Made by a program: the position numbers and the translations under genes. 64,000 nt of DNA from Lepidurus packardi (taxonomy: Eukaryota > Arthropoda > Branchiopoda > Notostraca > Triopsidae): assembly GCA_023053545.1 (NCBI GenBank), contig JAKZAN010000001.1:9878565-9942564 (forward strand), written 5' to 3'. This document shows, piece after piece, positions 1 to 10,742 of this stretch. The notes under the pieces are model-generated. The model saw only the letters and a list, made by a program, of their open reading frames with translations. It did not search any database and was not told where the DNA came from. The first letter of the stretch is position 1, and each line of letters opens with the position of its first letter.

Positions 1-857
1 TTTATGTATAACGAGAATCTTAATACTAAACAAACCACTAATAATTGATTTTCGTATCGACGGAGTCGCACGGAATAGTTTCCACACCTAGCGCCGGGGG
101 TGTCAGTCCGCCTGTGCTTACCTGGTATCCGATTTTGCACGTCGTCGCACTACGTTTTTCCTTCAAAGAATCCGTAACTCCGCTATAACCATAGACTGCG
201 CTAACTTTGTCTCAAAAAAGCCATCTTGTGCTAAAAATTAATCGGTTGCTAAAGATGGCGTCATATTGCAATAGTATATTTTACTACCGGTGTAAAATAT
301 ATTATAAAATATATATAAATATACTATAAAATATATACAAATATACTATAAAAGATATATAACACTATAAACACAGTATAAGTAGTTATGACGGATATTT
401 TTTTTGGGTAGAACACAATATGCTGCCTGCAGCCAAGTATTGAAAAGATAATAGCGTAGCCTTTCTAATTTCTAATTCTAGTTCACCCGTAATGCTAATA
501 TTGTCCGTATGCATGTAGTAGTAATCGGGATTCAATTGATAGTAAGCCGTTTTGAGACATACGGATTCGAAGAAAGCAAACTGTGGTTTCTTGAAGCGAA
601 TGTAATGAACAATATTTGGTACGAGATACTCGTCGAAACCAGCACCTTGAGAGTTGTTCCTTTAAAGTTCCTTTAAAGTTTGAGAGTTGTCCTTTAAAGT
701 TGGAGTCTCTTGTGTTTGCTATTGAACCGCTTCAACTGACAAAATTACACGAACCTAAACCGTTCTTACAGAAAGCTGTGGTTTCTCCATTAATCTTTTC
801 TCGACTCCACCTTGACCAGGTAATATAATAAAAATAAAAGAACAGTAAGTACCGACT
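1..857. other. Intergenic DNA, no gene seen
   Basis: No coding region with family resemblance or splice logic is visible. The stretch holds the AT-rich tandem repeat listed separately and, at about 657-700, a short direct repeat of the motif CCTTTAAAGTT in three copies. The open frames here are short and look like chance. Confidence 0.5.
285..375. repeat. AT-rich tandem repeat
   Basis: Imperfect tandem copies of a roughly 20-25 base unit built from TATAAAATATATA and AAATATACTATAAAA. The composition is almost purely A and T. No coding potential is seen. Confidence 0.6.
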
Positions 858-1032
858 TGCATTGCGCTTTGTAAACCGTAGTGACCTTTTATTAACTATA
901 TTGGGAGGTTTGCCAAAGTACCCTTTGATATTCTGTCCTTTTAGCTGAGTCTACTTTTGTCACCTTGAAAGTCGGTCCGAAACCTTTGCATTGGGAGATA
1001 CCCTTGTTATTCAACTCTACCTATATACTGTG
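858..1032. mobile_element. Terminal fragment of the P-like element family
   Basis: This segment matches, with many substitutions, the right-hand ~175 bp of the P-like element at 44264-45722. Shared blocks include the stretch beginning GCGCTTTGTAAACCG, the GGGAGGTTTG block, and the final TATACTGTG. No matching left end or clear target duplication is visible, so it looks like a decayed terminal fragment or a very short derivative. Confidence 0.6.
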
Positions 1033-1206
1033 AGAGCGTCTTTAAAATAAAGTTTGCATCGACGTTAGGTAAAGCCTTGGAATGTAGAGTGGTATATGTA
1101 TTTTTTTTATATATTTTAATTGCACAATTAATTACCTAAGACACGAGCCATCAAGTTAGCATCTGTTTGTCATTTTATCAAATATTTGTTTCGTTCTTTA
1201 AACGAA

Positions 1207-4200
1207 TCAGTCATAAGAAATAAAGCTTTTCCGATTACCGGGACGAGGTGTTAATGAGTCAAGTAGCTCCCTGGCTAATCCTCGTGAAGGTGTCCGGTAA
1301 TTAGCCGCATCAGGCGTGGTTTCGCGCGACCAATTTCGCATAAGTTCTGCAGAAGACGATCCCCCAGAGAATGCCGAGTCTTTCTCGCGGCCACCGCTAG
1401 TGGTGAATACTCGCGGAGGAACCGCCGGAGTCACTAGATCCTGCCAACTACGTTTGAGTTCGTAATCCGATAACTTCTTGGGAATATCATAAGAATCTGC
1501 GAGTTTGTTGAGATATGCTGAATCATCAGACTGCAAATCATCTAAATTTCGCGGAGGTCGATGGGCAGGTAAATGTGCCCGTAAACGCGCTACGTTTAGT
1601 TCACTGCCCTCTAATGAGCCCTCATAAGGAAACGAGCGATAAACGGGCTGCAAAGCTCCTTGGGACATGGGCTAATAAATTCAAGATATGGACCAGAAAA
1701 TTTCTAAGATTTTTTGTCATTTACCTTAAAAGAACGAACGACCGTCTGCTTTTTATTTTTCCAGATAATGCAGCCTATGGCAATTAGCAGAATGAGAACG
1801 CAGATACATCCCACCACCACACCAATAATGATCACTTGGCTGTTATCTAAAGATAAAATTCGACTCACTAACAAGTGAACACCTTTGCACTAATTTCGAT
1901 TTAGGTCAATTTCATTGCTTAACTATTTTAAAGATACTATAAATTTTTTCTACCATCTTGTTGTGCAATAAGCACTCCGTCCGTGGTTTGGGGAAGAACA
2001 CTGAGTTGTGAGGCATTCAGGCCGTAAATTTGCAAATTCCCTTGACTAAGTAGTGCCGCTAATTGGTCATAGGCGCTAGCTACATCCGTGGAAGGACTCG
2101 CCTCATTGGACATATCGAATCCCAGGACAACACTTCCTACACATTATTTTGTCAGCTAACTCTTACAAAAATGTCCATTTATGTTTATCGCGATTTTGAA
2201 TTAGAGAATTTTCCTTGTTTTTAAATCAAATAAAATTACCTTCGATTGCGTTCATCCTAACGAAACAAACGGTAGGAATGCGTACCAGTGCTGCTAATTG
2301 GTGGCGAGTGGTGTTGAGGAATTGCACTTTCCTGGAACCTACGGTTTTATTGTACGCTTCTTGAATCCTAAAACGATTAAACCTATATTATCAGGATTCT
2401 TGTTTACGATTTCTTCAAATTACCTTATTTTCAATGGTTTGTTGAACAAAGCCGGGGTTGGCTTTTGATTAGTTGAAGAGCCAGGTTTGACGGTAGTCAC
2501 AGTAATAGCTGATTCCGAAGAAACGCTGCCATCAAAGCGTACACATTGCCGATTCCTGCTACCTGTATAACGAAAACTGTAGCTAAACAAGAAGAACATA
2601 GAAGTCAGGAAGATTTACCAGGGTCCAAACAGCATTGGGAGTCCCAAGCACAATCCGAATCTTTGGAGCACGTGTTTTTCTTGAATACCAGAGTAAGATT
2701 CCGTGGAAGGCTGCATTCGGTACGATTCCAGTTAGGTACTAGATCTTCCTTTTCGTCATCACCTTCAACATACGAACGCTAAAATCAAAATAGTTAAACA
2801 TTAGACATGTATCTAAATTGTTCATGAAAAATGTAAGTAATAGAAAAGTCATTTCTGATGGTAACGCTACGAAATTGTACCCAAAAAGGCTGGCTCCTAC
2901 ATAATTCCGAAGAGAAACAATAGCTGTAACCTTCCTTGCACATGAAACTGCCTTGAGCGATATTCGGTTTAGATACGCAAGAATCGCACGACACACAATA
3001 GACCTATTTCATAGTTATATTTAAACAAATTCAGTCATGAACCGCGTTGTTTTCTTCATTCTAATAATTACTTGATCTGAAGGACACACAGCAGTATTTT
3101 GAGTTTCACTACTCGAGCAGGCTACGCAGGAATATGAACACTAAGTAAGAAGAATTATCGTACTATTAAAAATGTAAAAAATGGGAAGGTAGAACTTTAC
3201 TTCGTTCGAGTCGAAAGTATTCGAAAAACATCCCGCTTGCAAGTTATAGGCCAAACCAGGCACGCTGCACTGGTCCAAAACTGTTTCTCCTGTACCCTGA
3301 AAGCAATAAGTGCAAATTCCTTTATTGGCATTCCAAACAAATGCCTTTTCACACGTCGTAGACTCTTCGCGTGTTTCACCGCAACCCCAAGTACAAATTT
3401 CATCTCCCAAATGGAATACTGAAGGAACGAAATCGGACGGGCACTTGGGAAAACTCTCATCGTAGTGCAATTCGCTGATATTGAAGACTTCCGGAGGACT
3501 CGCAACGCAGCCCTCGCCTTGCAGGTCCAAGCTTTGATTTTCCCCACAGTAGACGTCATTTGCGGGCGGTGCGTTCTGACAACAGTTCGATTCGGGGAGA
3601 AGCAACAATGGTACTTCCAAAGGGCATCGTTGTGATTCGGAATCAATTTTCGGCACGTCGAAAACGCAGTCTTCTTTATCCATCAACCAAATCTGAAATG
3701 CCTCGCATATTTCCCACTTGTTATTTTCCTCCTCTTCTTGGCTTAAATCGTAATTGTAAGAACTGACACATTTAAAAGTCGAAAGATCTAGACTTGTGTA
3801 GGGACTACAGTCAGTGTAAATAAGGGCCAGTATGAGCCAATAGCAGTAATCCAACGACGTCATATGTAAGCAAGCCTCGCTTTCCATGTCGAAGACCATT
3901 CCTTGCAGGTGGTCACAAAGTGACGTCGAATTGCTCAATTGGCAACTGGCAGTACTATTGCAACAATTTCCCTCTAAATCGAAGTGGGTACAGGTGGCAT
4001 TTTCTTGCAGGGGCGAAATACGCTCATTCGCGGGAGTTGTAGTACTATAAGGCACCATGGACGTGGATTGCCTCATGTCATTCGTCGTAACAGATTTACT
4101 GGAGCTAGGATTGCCAAGGGTACTACTTGTGACCGTGAGGGATGTCATCGTTGGAGCTACTGAACTGGACTGTTGCTGCAGTAATAGTTGTAAAGCGGCG

Positions 4201-4480
4201 TGGATATCGGTCCATAATAAACGTATATAGAAATCCAAGCTTGCCTGTGAAGTAGCGAAAATCGCACGGCAAACGTGAATCAAACTTTGGACAAACTTTC
4301 ATGCAAATGAACCCTAGAATTAGTTAGGAATGATTACCAAGGAAGTATCCGTGGAGTTTTGGCCAGTAGAACCATTTAATACGAGAAGTAATAACGCGAA
4401 AAGTCCTGAAAATATACAAATTGAACGATCTAAAGTTTTACGAATGTTTTACCGAAATAAGCTGTCTTTTCGGGCAACAT
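1207..4480 (-). CDS. Cys-rich type I single-pass membrane protein, family not recognised
   Basis: Eleven exons join into an 859-residue frame: 4453-4480, 4338-4405, 3201-4295, 3072-3140, 2881-3003, 2619-2778, 2424-2562, 2240-2367, 1954-2136, 1725-1846, 1207-1671. The chosen ATG opens a signal peptide (hydrophobic core FALLLLVL). A Ser/Thr-rich stretch and a long ectodomain with dozens of cysteines follow, including CC pairs and, in exon 6, a WAP-like pattern (TCSKDSDC..QCC). Before the membrane lies a ~100-residue segment without cysteine clusters. The transmembrane helix is about residues 669-692, followed by a basic stop-transfer stretch and a polar ~165-residue tail ending KSFISYD. By topology it should act at the cell surface as a receptor, adhesion or matrix-binding protein; that is inference. 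Two introns are very short (42 nt at 4296-4337, 47 nt at 4406-4452). I cannot name a family. Exon phases are consistent throughout, so the gene looks intact. Confidence 0.72.
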
Positions 4481-4855
4481 GTTGTGCGTTCGAGGATTCC
4501 GCCAGTCGACGGGAGCCACAATGTACTATTCGACGAAGTCGCGTACCGGGAAACGTATGAACAATTTTGGCGTGTCAAGGCTGATCTCGTCGAAGGTGTT
4601 TGTAGCTATTGGTGTATTGTCATAGCGACGGCGTCAACAAAGGCGTCAATTTGGAACCCAAAGAGCTCGTAACAATGGGGAGGGTGAACTTATTCATAAT
4701 CGATTAAATAGATGCCCTTTGAATTTTTAGAATGACTGTTTATATCCGTACTGATTATTACATGGCATAAGAAATGACCAACTAACAAAACAACAGACGG
4801 AAACCAGAACAATAGGGCGTGTCGGGAGGCCTAAACGTTTAATAAAACTAACATT
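4481..4855. other. Intergenic gap, probable promoter region of the Cys-rich gene
   Basis: 375 bp lie between the ARMC1 stop codon and the start of the next minus-strand gene. Open frames on the plus strand are not supported by any recognisable protein. The region should hold the ARMC1 3' end and the promoter of the membrane-protein gene, but I see no specific motif. Confidence 0.4.
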
Positions 4856-6054
4856 CTACCAATAGAAAGACTTGGAGATGAAGGAGGCAGCAGAGGAGAG
4901 CCATGTGGATGCTGTTTCTTTCAGACCATGCTGTGCCATCGCTTTGTCGCTGACTTCTTCCTCTTCATCGGGCAAATACGCAGGCAAAGATTCATTCGGA
5001 GCAGACTTCTCTTCGGCTAAACGTCCCAACGCTTGCAAAACCTGAGAGAAAAAAAGTGACATTCGCTGATAAGCAACTTCTTTTTTTTTTACTTCTTCAT
5101 TTTGGTCATTGCGAGTTATGAGGAAAGGTCGCATTGTCATGGTGCCCAAAATAGCGTCACCTAAGGCGTCTACTTGTACGTCTGGACGGACACGAATTGT
5201 TAAGCGCTCTTTGCTGACGTCACAGACAATGGAAATGACGCCGCGGATACGGACTAATCGACGCTCTAATAACTCACGATCCTCCTATGAAAACAAAAAT
5301 TAAGCGCTGCATAATTAAGAATGAATGATTTTCTGGACATGAAGAACGATATACCTGAGTTTGCATGCCTGAGACTTTCATGGTAATGGTTTTAGCTTTG
5401 GAGTTATTTTTGAGGAACTGGCGCTGGCCGTTGCTGGGTTTGCCCGCGTCCAGGGTTAAAGCTGCAAAACCCAACGCTTCGACCGAATCTTCACGAGAAA
5501 GAATCCGCTCCACGTGTTGAGGCTGAGGCCGTTCGGTTTCAACGGGACTTTTCTTGACGTAACGATTGTCCGATGCATTACGACTGAACTTGAGAGCCGT
5601 GAAGGTTTCTGCTGCTTGGTTAGAGAGCTCCTTCCCATGGATGTCAGGGCTAAATTATAGGAATAATTTTAGCATAGGGCAGATAACTATCTATATTTGG
5701 AGAACAATGCACACTTGTCAGCTGTTATTTGGAGAGCTTCAAGAACCCCAAATATAGAAGCGAGTTTTTGACAGTGTTTAGGAGTATCGGCCAATAACTG
5801 TAGGGTTTGAACGGCCAATTTAACTACATGAGGATTCTTATCGCCCAGCACATATGCCAAAAACTGAACGCTGGTCTCATCCTAAATATTGTAACAAAGG
5901 GTAAAATTCTTTGTTCATTTATCTTTGTTGAGTTACGGTTCGGTGAAAAGCCGTGAAGACTTACATGGATTAAAGTGCTACGTTTTATTGGATCCTCAGC
6001 AATAGTTTTGTACGCTTGAACTGTAATTAAAGCTGTTTTATCAATAGCTTCCAT
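4856..6054 (-). CDS. ARMC1: Armadillo repeat-containing protein 1 (ARMC1)
   Basis: Five exons (5965-6054, 5715-5881, 5355-5649, 5093-5284, 4856-5041) give 309 residues; human ARMC1 has about 282. The N-terminal half is armadillo-like helices. From about residue 172 a ferredoxin-like, HMA-type fold is suggested (TITMKVSGMQ, then an alternating strand/helix pattern with RGVISIV), but the CxxC metal-binding pair of true HMA domains is absent, as in vertebrate ARMC1. The C-terminus is the family hallmark: an acidic LPAYLPDEEEE stretch followed by WLSSAASFISKSFYW. Vertebrate ARMC1 associates with the mitochondrial outer membrane and affects mitochondrial distribution (family knowledge). Introns are 51-83 nt. 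The start is the first ATG in frame and gives an N-terminus close to the family. Confidence 0.92.
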
Positions 6055-6690
6055 GATTTAGCTTACGCAGTTCCTAAGTTGAACTGAACACAATAAATAT
6101 AAAAATACACAGCAGCAGGTAACCTAAAAAGCTGCAGCTACAAGACTCTTAAGCATAACTACAGGCACCCTAATAGTTTAAGGCTTTGAATCTTTTAGCA
6201 CCATATAAGCTCATTCAAATTTCTATTTTACATATGCGCAGTTTCACTGGTTAACAACAAAACAATAACGGCAGCCATATTAGTTGACAATCTCTACCGC
6301 CATCTGACTTCTGCAGAGGTAGTTTCCGTCTTACGCCATCTCCATTTAACAAGGGGTGCTTTTTATTGTGAACTGATCCGTTCACCAGTTCTTCCGTTGG
6401 ACAGCACTCGTTGACAACAAAACGGACATTCTGCAGGCTGCCGTTCAACTGGCCGAGTTGAACGAGCGTTGGCAGTAAAACGTCCATCAAGCTTAGGGAT
6501 CGTCCAGAGTTCTACTATGCAACAGGGACGCAGTTAAACGGGATGCGGTTTTCGAGTTGCGCGCGAAGCCATCTCGTTGAGCTGTTCACGCTAAAATGCC
6601 CGTCCAGGTGATTCCCGTCCACGTTGAAAATGCCAGTTGGGCCAACTGGCCCACGCAGTTACTCAGATCCCTTCATAATAAAACAGACCC
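6055..6690. other. Intergenic DNA upstream of ARMC1
   Basis: No gene is visible. Open frames on either strand show no family resemblance. The proximal part should contain the ARMC1 promoter. The distal part runs into the TTAGG-rich repeat block. Confidence 0.4.
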
Positions 6691-6691
6691 G

Positions 6692-6782
6692 TTTAGGTTT
6701 GATTAGGTTAGGTTAGCTTAGGTTAGGTTATTAAGTTAGGTTAGCTTAGGTTATTAAGTTAGGTTAGATTAGATTAGCTTCA
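6692..6782 (+). repeat. Degenerate TTAGG array 1
   Basis: Runs of GGTTA with TTAGG, TTAGC and TTAAG variants. TTAGG is the usual arthropod telomere unit. The array is short, degenerate and internal to the window with genes on both sides, so it is interstitial rather than a chromosome end. Confidence 0.75.
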
Positions 6783-7074
6783 CGATTCTCATCAATTTTC
6801 GTTGATGAGAGTCGCTAAAATTTGAATTTTCTTTCACTCCACTAGCTGAAAAAAGAAGAATTCATTGTTGGCCAATGACACAGTAGTGTCATGTTTGACC
6901 CAGGGACACTTTACGTACGTATGTAACTAAATCCGGAGAACGTGTTGAAATTTCCCAACAGGTTCTCCAGTTTCGGAAATCCGAGATAAAAATGACACTA
7001 GTGTGTATTATGGTTTCAAAACGTTCTCGGAAAACGAATGACAAACGGGTGTCACTCGAATTCAAAAATGGTAG
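6783..7074 (+). repeat. ~300-bp hairpin-rich module, copy 1
   Basis: The module starts with a perfect small hairpin (CTCATCAA, loop, TTGATGAG). It also contains an imperfect hairpin around CGGAGAACGTGTTG / CAACAGGTTCTCC and paired ACACTAGTGT palindromes. Closely similar copies begin near 7285 and 7681, each bordered by TTAGG-type arrays. Confidence 0.75.
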
Positions 7075-7284
7075 TTGGATTGTAAATACATTAGTTTAGG
7101 TTAGGTTAAGTTAGGATAGGTTAGGTTAGGTTAAGTTAGGATAGGTTAGGTTAGGTTTAGGTTAGGTTAGTTTAGGTTTGATTAGGTTAGTTTAGGTTTG
7201 ATTAGGTTAGGTTAGCTTAGGTTAGGTTATTAAGTTAGGTTAGCTTAGGTTAGGTTATTAAGTTAGGTTAGATTAGGTTAGCTT
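7075..7284 (+). repeat. Degenerate TTAGG array 2
   Basis: The longest of the arrays (about 210 bp). It consists of GGTTAGGTTAGG runs broken by TTAAG, TTAGC and TTTAGG variants, with internal duplications of a 40-50 base higher-order unit. Confidence 0.8.
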
Positions 7285-7596
7285 CATGATTCTCATCAAT
7301 TTTCGTTGATGAGAGTCGCTAAAATTTGAATTTTCTTACACTCCATTAGCTGAAAAAAGAAGAATTCATTGTTGGCCAATGACACACTAGTGTCATGTCT
7401 GACCCAGGGACACTTTACGTACGTATGTAACTAAATCCGGAGAACGTGTTGAAATTTCCCAACAGGTTCTCCAGTTTCGGAACTCGGAGATAAAATTGAC
7501 ACTAGTGTGTATTATTGTTGCAAAACGTTCTCCGGAAAAAGAATGACAAATGGGTGTAACTCGAGTTGAAAATTGTTGTTGGATTGGAAATGAATT
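7285..7596 (+). repeat. ~300-bp hairpin-rich module, copy 2
   Basis: Near-duplicate of the module starting at 6783, with the same order of landmarks: the CTCATCAA/TTGATGAG hairpin, the ACGTACGTATG block, the GGAGAACGTGTTG hairpin and the closing ATGACAAA..GGGTGT block. Confidence 0.78.
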
Positions 7597-7680
7597 AGTT
7601 TAGGTTAGGTTAGGATAGGTTAGGTTAGCTTAGGTTAGAGGTTAGGTTAGATTAGGTTAGGTTAGATTAGGTTAGGTTAA
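7597..7680 (+). repeat. Degenerate TTAGG array 3
   Basis: Short array of GGTTAGG and GATTAGG units between module copies 2 and 3. Confidence 0.7.
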
Positions 7681-7984
7681 CGATTCTCATCAACGAAAGT
7701 TGATGAGAAACGTTAAAACTTGCACTTTCACTCCACCAGCTGAAAAAAATAAAAATTCATTGTTAGACAGTGACACACTAGTGTAAATTTTTAACTCCGG
7801 GATACGTTACGTACGTTGGTAACTAAATCCGGAGAACGTGTTGAAATTTCCCAACATGTTCCCCACTTTCGTAACTCGGAGATTAAAATTACACTCCTGT
7901 GTATTATTGTTCCGAAAGGTTCTACGCAAAACGAACTACAAACGGGTGTCACTCGAGTTGAAAATTGCTAATTGGATTGAAAAT
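7681..7984 (+). repeat. ~300-bp hairpin-rich module, copy 3
   Basis: A more diverged copy of the module. The initial hairpin is kept (CTCATCAA / TTGATGAG, reversed loop), as are the GGAGAACGTGTTG block and the ACAAACGGGTGTCACTCGAG end block. Confidence 0.7.
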
Positions 7985-8083
7985 GCGTTAGGGTAGGTTA
8001 GCGGTTAGGTTACGATAGGTTAGGCTAGCTTAGGCTAGGTTGTTAAGTAAGTTAGGTTAGCTTAGGTTATGTTACGTTATAGG
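7985..8083 (+). repeat. Degenerate TTAGG array 4
   Basis: Degenerate GGTTAGG-type repeats interrupted on the right by the insertion at 8084-8659. The same array type resumes just after it. Confidence 0.65.
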
Positions 8084-8659
8084 TAGGGTGACCAAATATC
8101 CTTGAGTCCAAAACGGGACATTTGAATTTCAAAACGGTACACATCTTTTTTCATAAAAACGGAAAATGTACTTGACTTACCACTTTAATGAACTTACACT
8201 CCTTTTGGAGATCGTCATTAAAAGTACAGCTTCGTTTTTTATACATTTTACGCGTTAAAAAACTGACACCGCCAATTGGTCAGAAACTACCAATAAGTTA
8301 AGTAGCAGGGAACAAGCCAACACTTTGGCTAGCAACCGTTGCGCTTCTCGCAAGTAACTCGCAAGTGGGGAGGAGTCCGAGACGGTTTTTTCACCCAGTT
8401 TTAGCTTCTACTCTTTCTCAGCCTCGAGAACGGCGAGGGAAAAAACGTCTTGCGAGCCCAAACGGTGATTTCAATCAGCGAGGAAGGCGACGTTTTTAGC
8501 AGTCGGTCTACTACTGCAATTCACGACTTCGACAAAGGACTTCAGTATTGTAGTAGTAATTTATTATTAATAAAAGTGGAAGTAAATTTACTCTTTCTTT
8601 TAAAAAACGGGACAAACCCGGCATTTTGGTAAAAAAAAACGGGACGTTTGGTCACCCTA
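8084..8659. mobile_element. Non-autonomous hAT-like DNA transposon (576 bp)
   Basis: The element has terminal inverted repeats beginning TAGGGTGACCAAA at both ends (13 identical bases, then imperfect with shared CGGGAC/GTCCCG motifs). It is flanked by an 8-bp near-identical duplication, GTTATAGG on the left (8076-8083) and GTTATACG on the right (8660-8667). An 8-bp target duplication fits the hAT superfamily. No transposase is visible, so it would depend on enzyme from elsewhere. It lies inside a degenerate TTAGG array, so it arrived after that array formed. Confidence 0.78.
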
Positions 8660-8870
8660 GTTATACGTTAGCTTAGGTTAAGTTAGGTTAGCTTAGGTTA
8701 TAGGTTACCTTAGGTTAAAATTTGCACCTTCTTTCACTCCACTAGCTGAACAAAGAAAAATTCATTGTTGAAAGTTGACAAACTGGTGCCCCTTTTGACT
8801 CCGGGATACATTACATACGGGTGTAAGAAAATCCGGAGAATGTGTTGAAATTTCCCGAAAAAGTCGCTCC
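8660..8870 (+). repeat. TTAGG array 5 and partial hairpin module (copy 4)
   Basis: A short TTAGG-type array (to about 8717) is followed by a truncated copy of the ~300-bp module that lacks the first hairpin but keeps the CACTCCACTAGCTGAA and CCGGAGAATGTGTTG blocks. Beyond about 8870 the similarity is lost and up to 9180 I see nothing else. Confidence 0.6.
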
Positions 8871-9180
8871 GTTCCCGGCCACTTTCGGTGCCACGTCGCT
8901 CCGTTTCCATTCTGCCCAAAAGAGCGGAGCTTTTACGGGAAGTTCCAGAACACTGCCAATAATACGTACAAATACAAAATGAAAGACATAGAAAATAGTA
9001 TAAATACAAAGCTGCCGCCAACCATATTCATTATTTTTTTCAGGAGTCTGAATAAACTGAACACCACAACACGAATAATGACAACGAAAGGATGCTGGGA
9101 AAAGACGTTTATTTTCAATTCCTCGCGACTAAAACAAGGATACTTACTATTTGACAGCTACTTGTCTGTCTAAAACAGAA

Positions 9181-10742
9181 TTACTCCGCAAACTCACTAT
9201 ACCGACCCCATTTAAGTCGCTCTTTTTGAATTTCCACTCGCTTCCATGACGGAATTTTCAAATCAATGGGCAATGCATTGGGATATTTAAACTCTTTCAC
9301 CGGAGGCTGGAAGGGATTAGATTCTTTCAAACGCTGTACCAGTTTTTCCTTGTTCATTTCCTTCGGATCTTGATATTTGTCCATATACCTAAAAGCGTAA
9401 TTAAACTTGCGCCATTCTTTGAATACTATGTAATTTTACGTGTTGAACGGTTTTCTCTTCGGAAACCACTGTTGTGGCTTGTAATAGGGCTGAGGGAAAT
9501 CATACTCGAACACAGGTTCCTGCATATCTAAACGCACAAAACCCACGTTCCAATAAAAACAAAAAATAAGACCTCCGAAAAAATGCAAAAAACGTACTTA
9601 ATTGTTTATGGTAAACACTCGTAACCGAATCATCCCAATTAGTTTGGTAAAAGGCCAATCCTGCTGGTGTTAACATGTCTTGAAGAGGTCTGTAGAACTC
9701 AAGTGTGCGGAAAGACCTTTCCTTCAGAGTTAAACTAGAATATGAAAAAAATAAATATACCAAGCCATTTTATGCCGAAAAAGGTTTGAAGATTTACCTG
9801 GATAAATCTTTTTTGTACGAACTGTAATCCACAACTCCTTCCTGCTTGAACAAGAGAAACACCATTCGCTGGAAGCCTGTGCCTCGAGCTGGGAAGGGAT
9901 TCAGATAGTCGACCAAGACTTGTCCAGTAGAGAAATCATTTCCACGAATGTTACCACTATACACACGACAATAGGATCAGAATCAAAAACTTTTAAAATA
10001 AGCTAATTACATGAACCAATGAACGTATTCCGAGTCTTTTTCTGTCAGGTGACCATCAGGATTGGTTAGTATTAACGTCCAGAGACTTTCAGGCTCAGTT
10101 TCAAATGAAACTCGGGGTACTTGACGGGCTTCGTTTGGAGTAACTTGGTTTCCGTAGTAAACAGGCATAGCCGAACCATCTGGCTGGTCGTACATAACGT
10201 TTAAATGAACGCGAGGAATAAAGAAAGCTTCTCCGAATAAACTTTCGAAAACTCCGTAATGCTCCGCCACGTTTTTAATTTGATGTGGACCTACGGTGGT
10301 CATCCATGTTTCTCTGACTTTATCCAGTGGTATCTGGACTGTTAAATACACTAGTTTTAGTATCATAGCAATCTAAGGAAGGGAAACTTAATAAAATGGT
10401 TACAGTCAGGACTTTTGATGCTTTTCGACAAACAAGGGTTCGTTCTCAACGCTCTGCGCCACTCTAATCGTTGTTGGAGCTCATTTCTTCTGCTGGGCTT
10501 CAAATGGGGCAAGCCAATATTTACACGAAAATATAAGGAAGGGTCCTTGGCTTTCAGTTCCTCCTCTAAAGAGAATTGTTAAAAATGCAATGTTGAGAAA
10601 ATTCACTGTTGGGACCTTTAAGACGTTGCTGTAGCGAACGAGCTTCGCCAGGAGCTTTCCCTCTCATATAATGTCGAATACTAAAGAAACCGGTGACGCT
10701 TCTAGGCAATAAAAGTGTTGTTCTAATTAAATGTAACTCCAT
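9181..10742 (-). CDS. MRPL38: Mitochondrial ribosomal protein mL38 (PEBP-like)
   Basis: Seven exons (10607-10742, 10404-10565, 10011-10338, 9798-9956, 9598-9734, 9440-9527, 9181-9388) give 405 residues; human mL38 has 380. The N-terminus is basic and hydroxylated, as for mitochondrial import. The centre is a PEBP/RKIP-like domain with family signatures: MPVYYGNQVTP, ESLWTLILTNPDGHL, EYVHWF, FPARGTGFQR and TPAGLAFYQTNWDDSVT. The protein is a structural component of the mitoribosomal large subunit. The start is an ATG; a GTG codon a few positions upstream was not used. Intron 1 is only 41 nt (10566-10606). The protein continues past the usual human C-terminus with a Lys/Glu-rich tail. Confidence 0.93.

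Noticed and set aside
4330-4672. Two overlapping plus-strand open frames
   Set aside because: They overlap the minus-strand signal-peptide exons and show no family resemblance.
6690-8720. A true chromosome end (telomere)
   Set aside because: The TTAGG arrays are short and degenerate, and intact genes lie on both sides.
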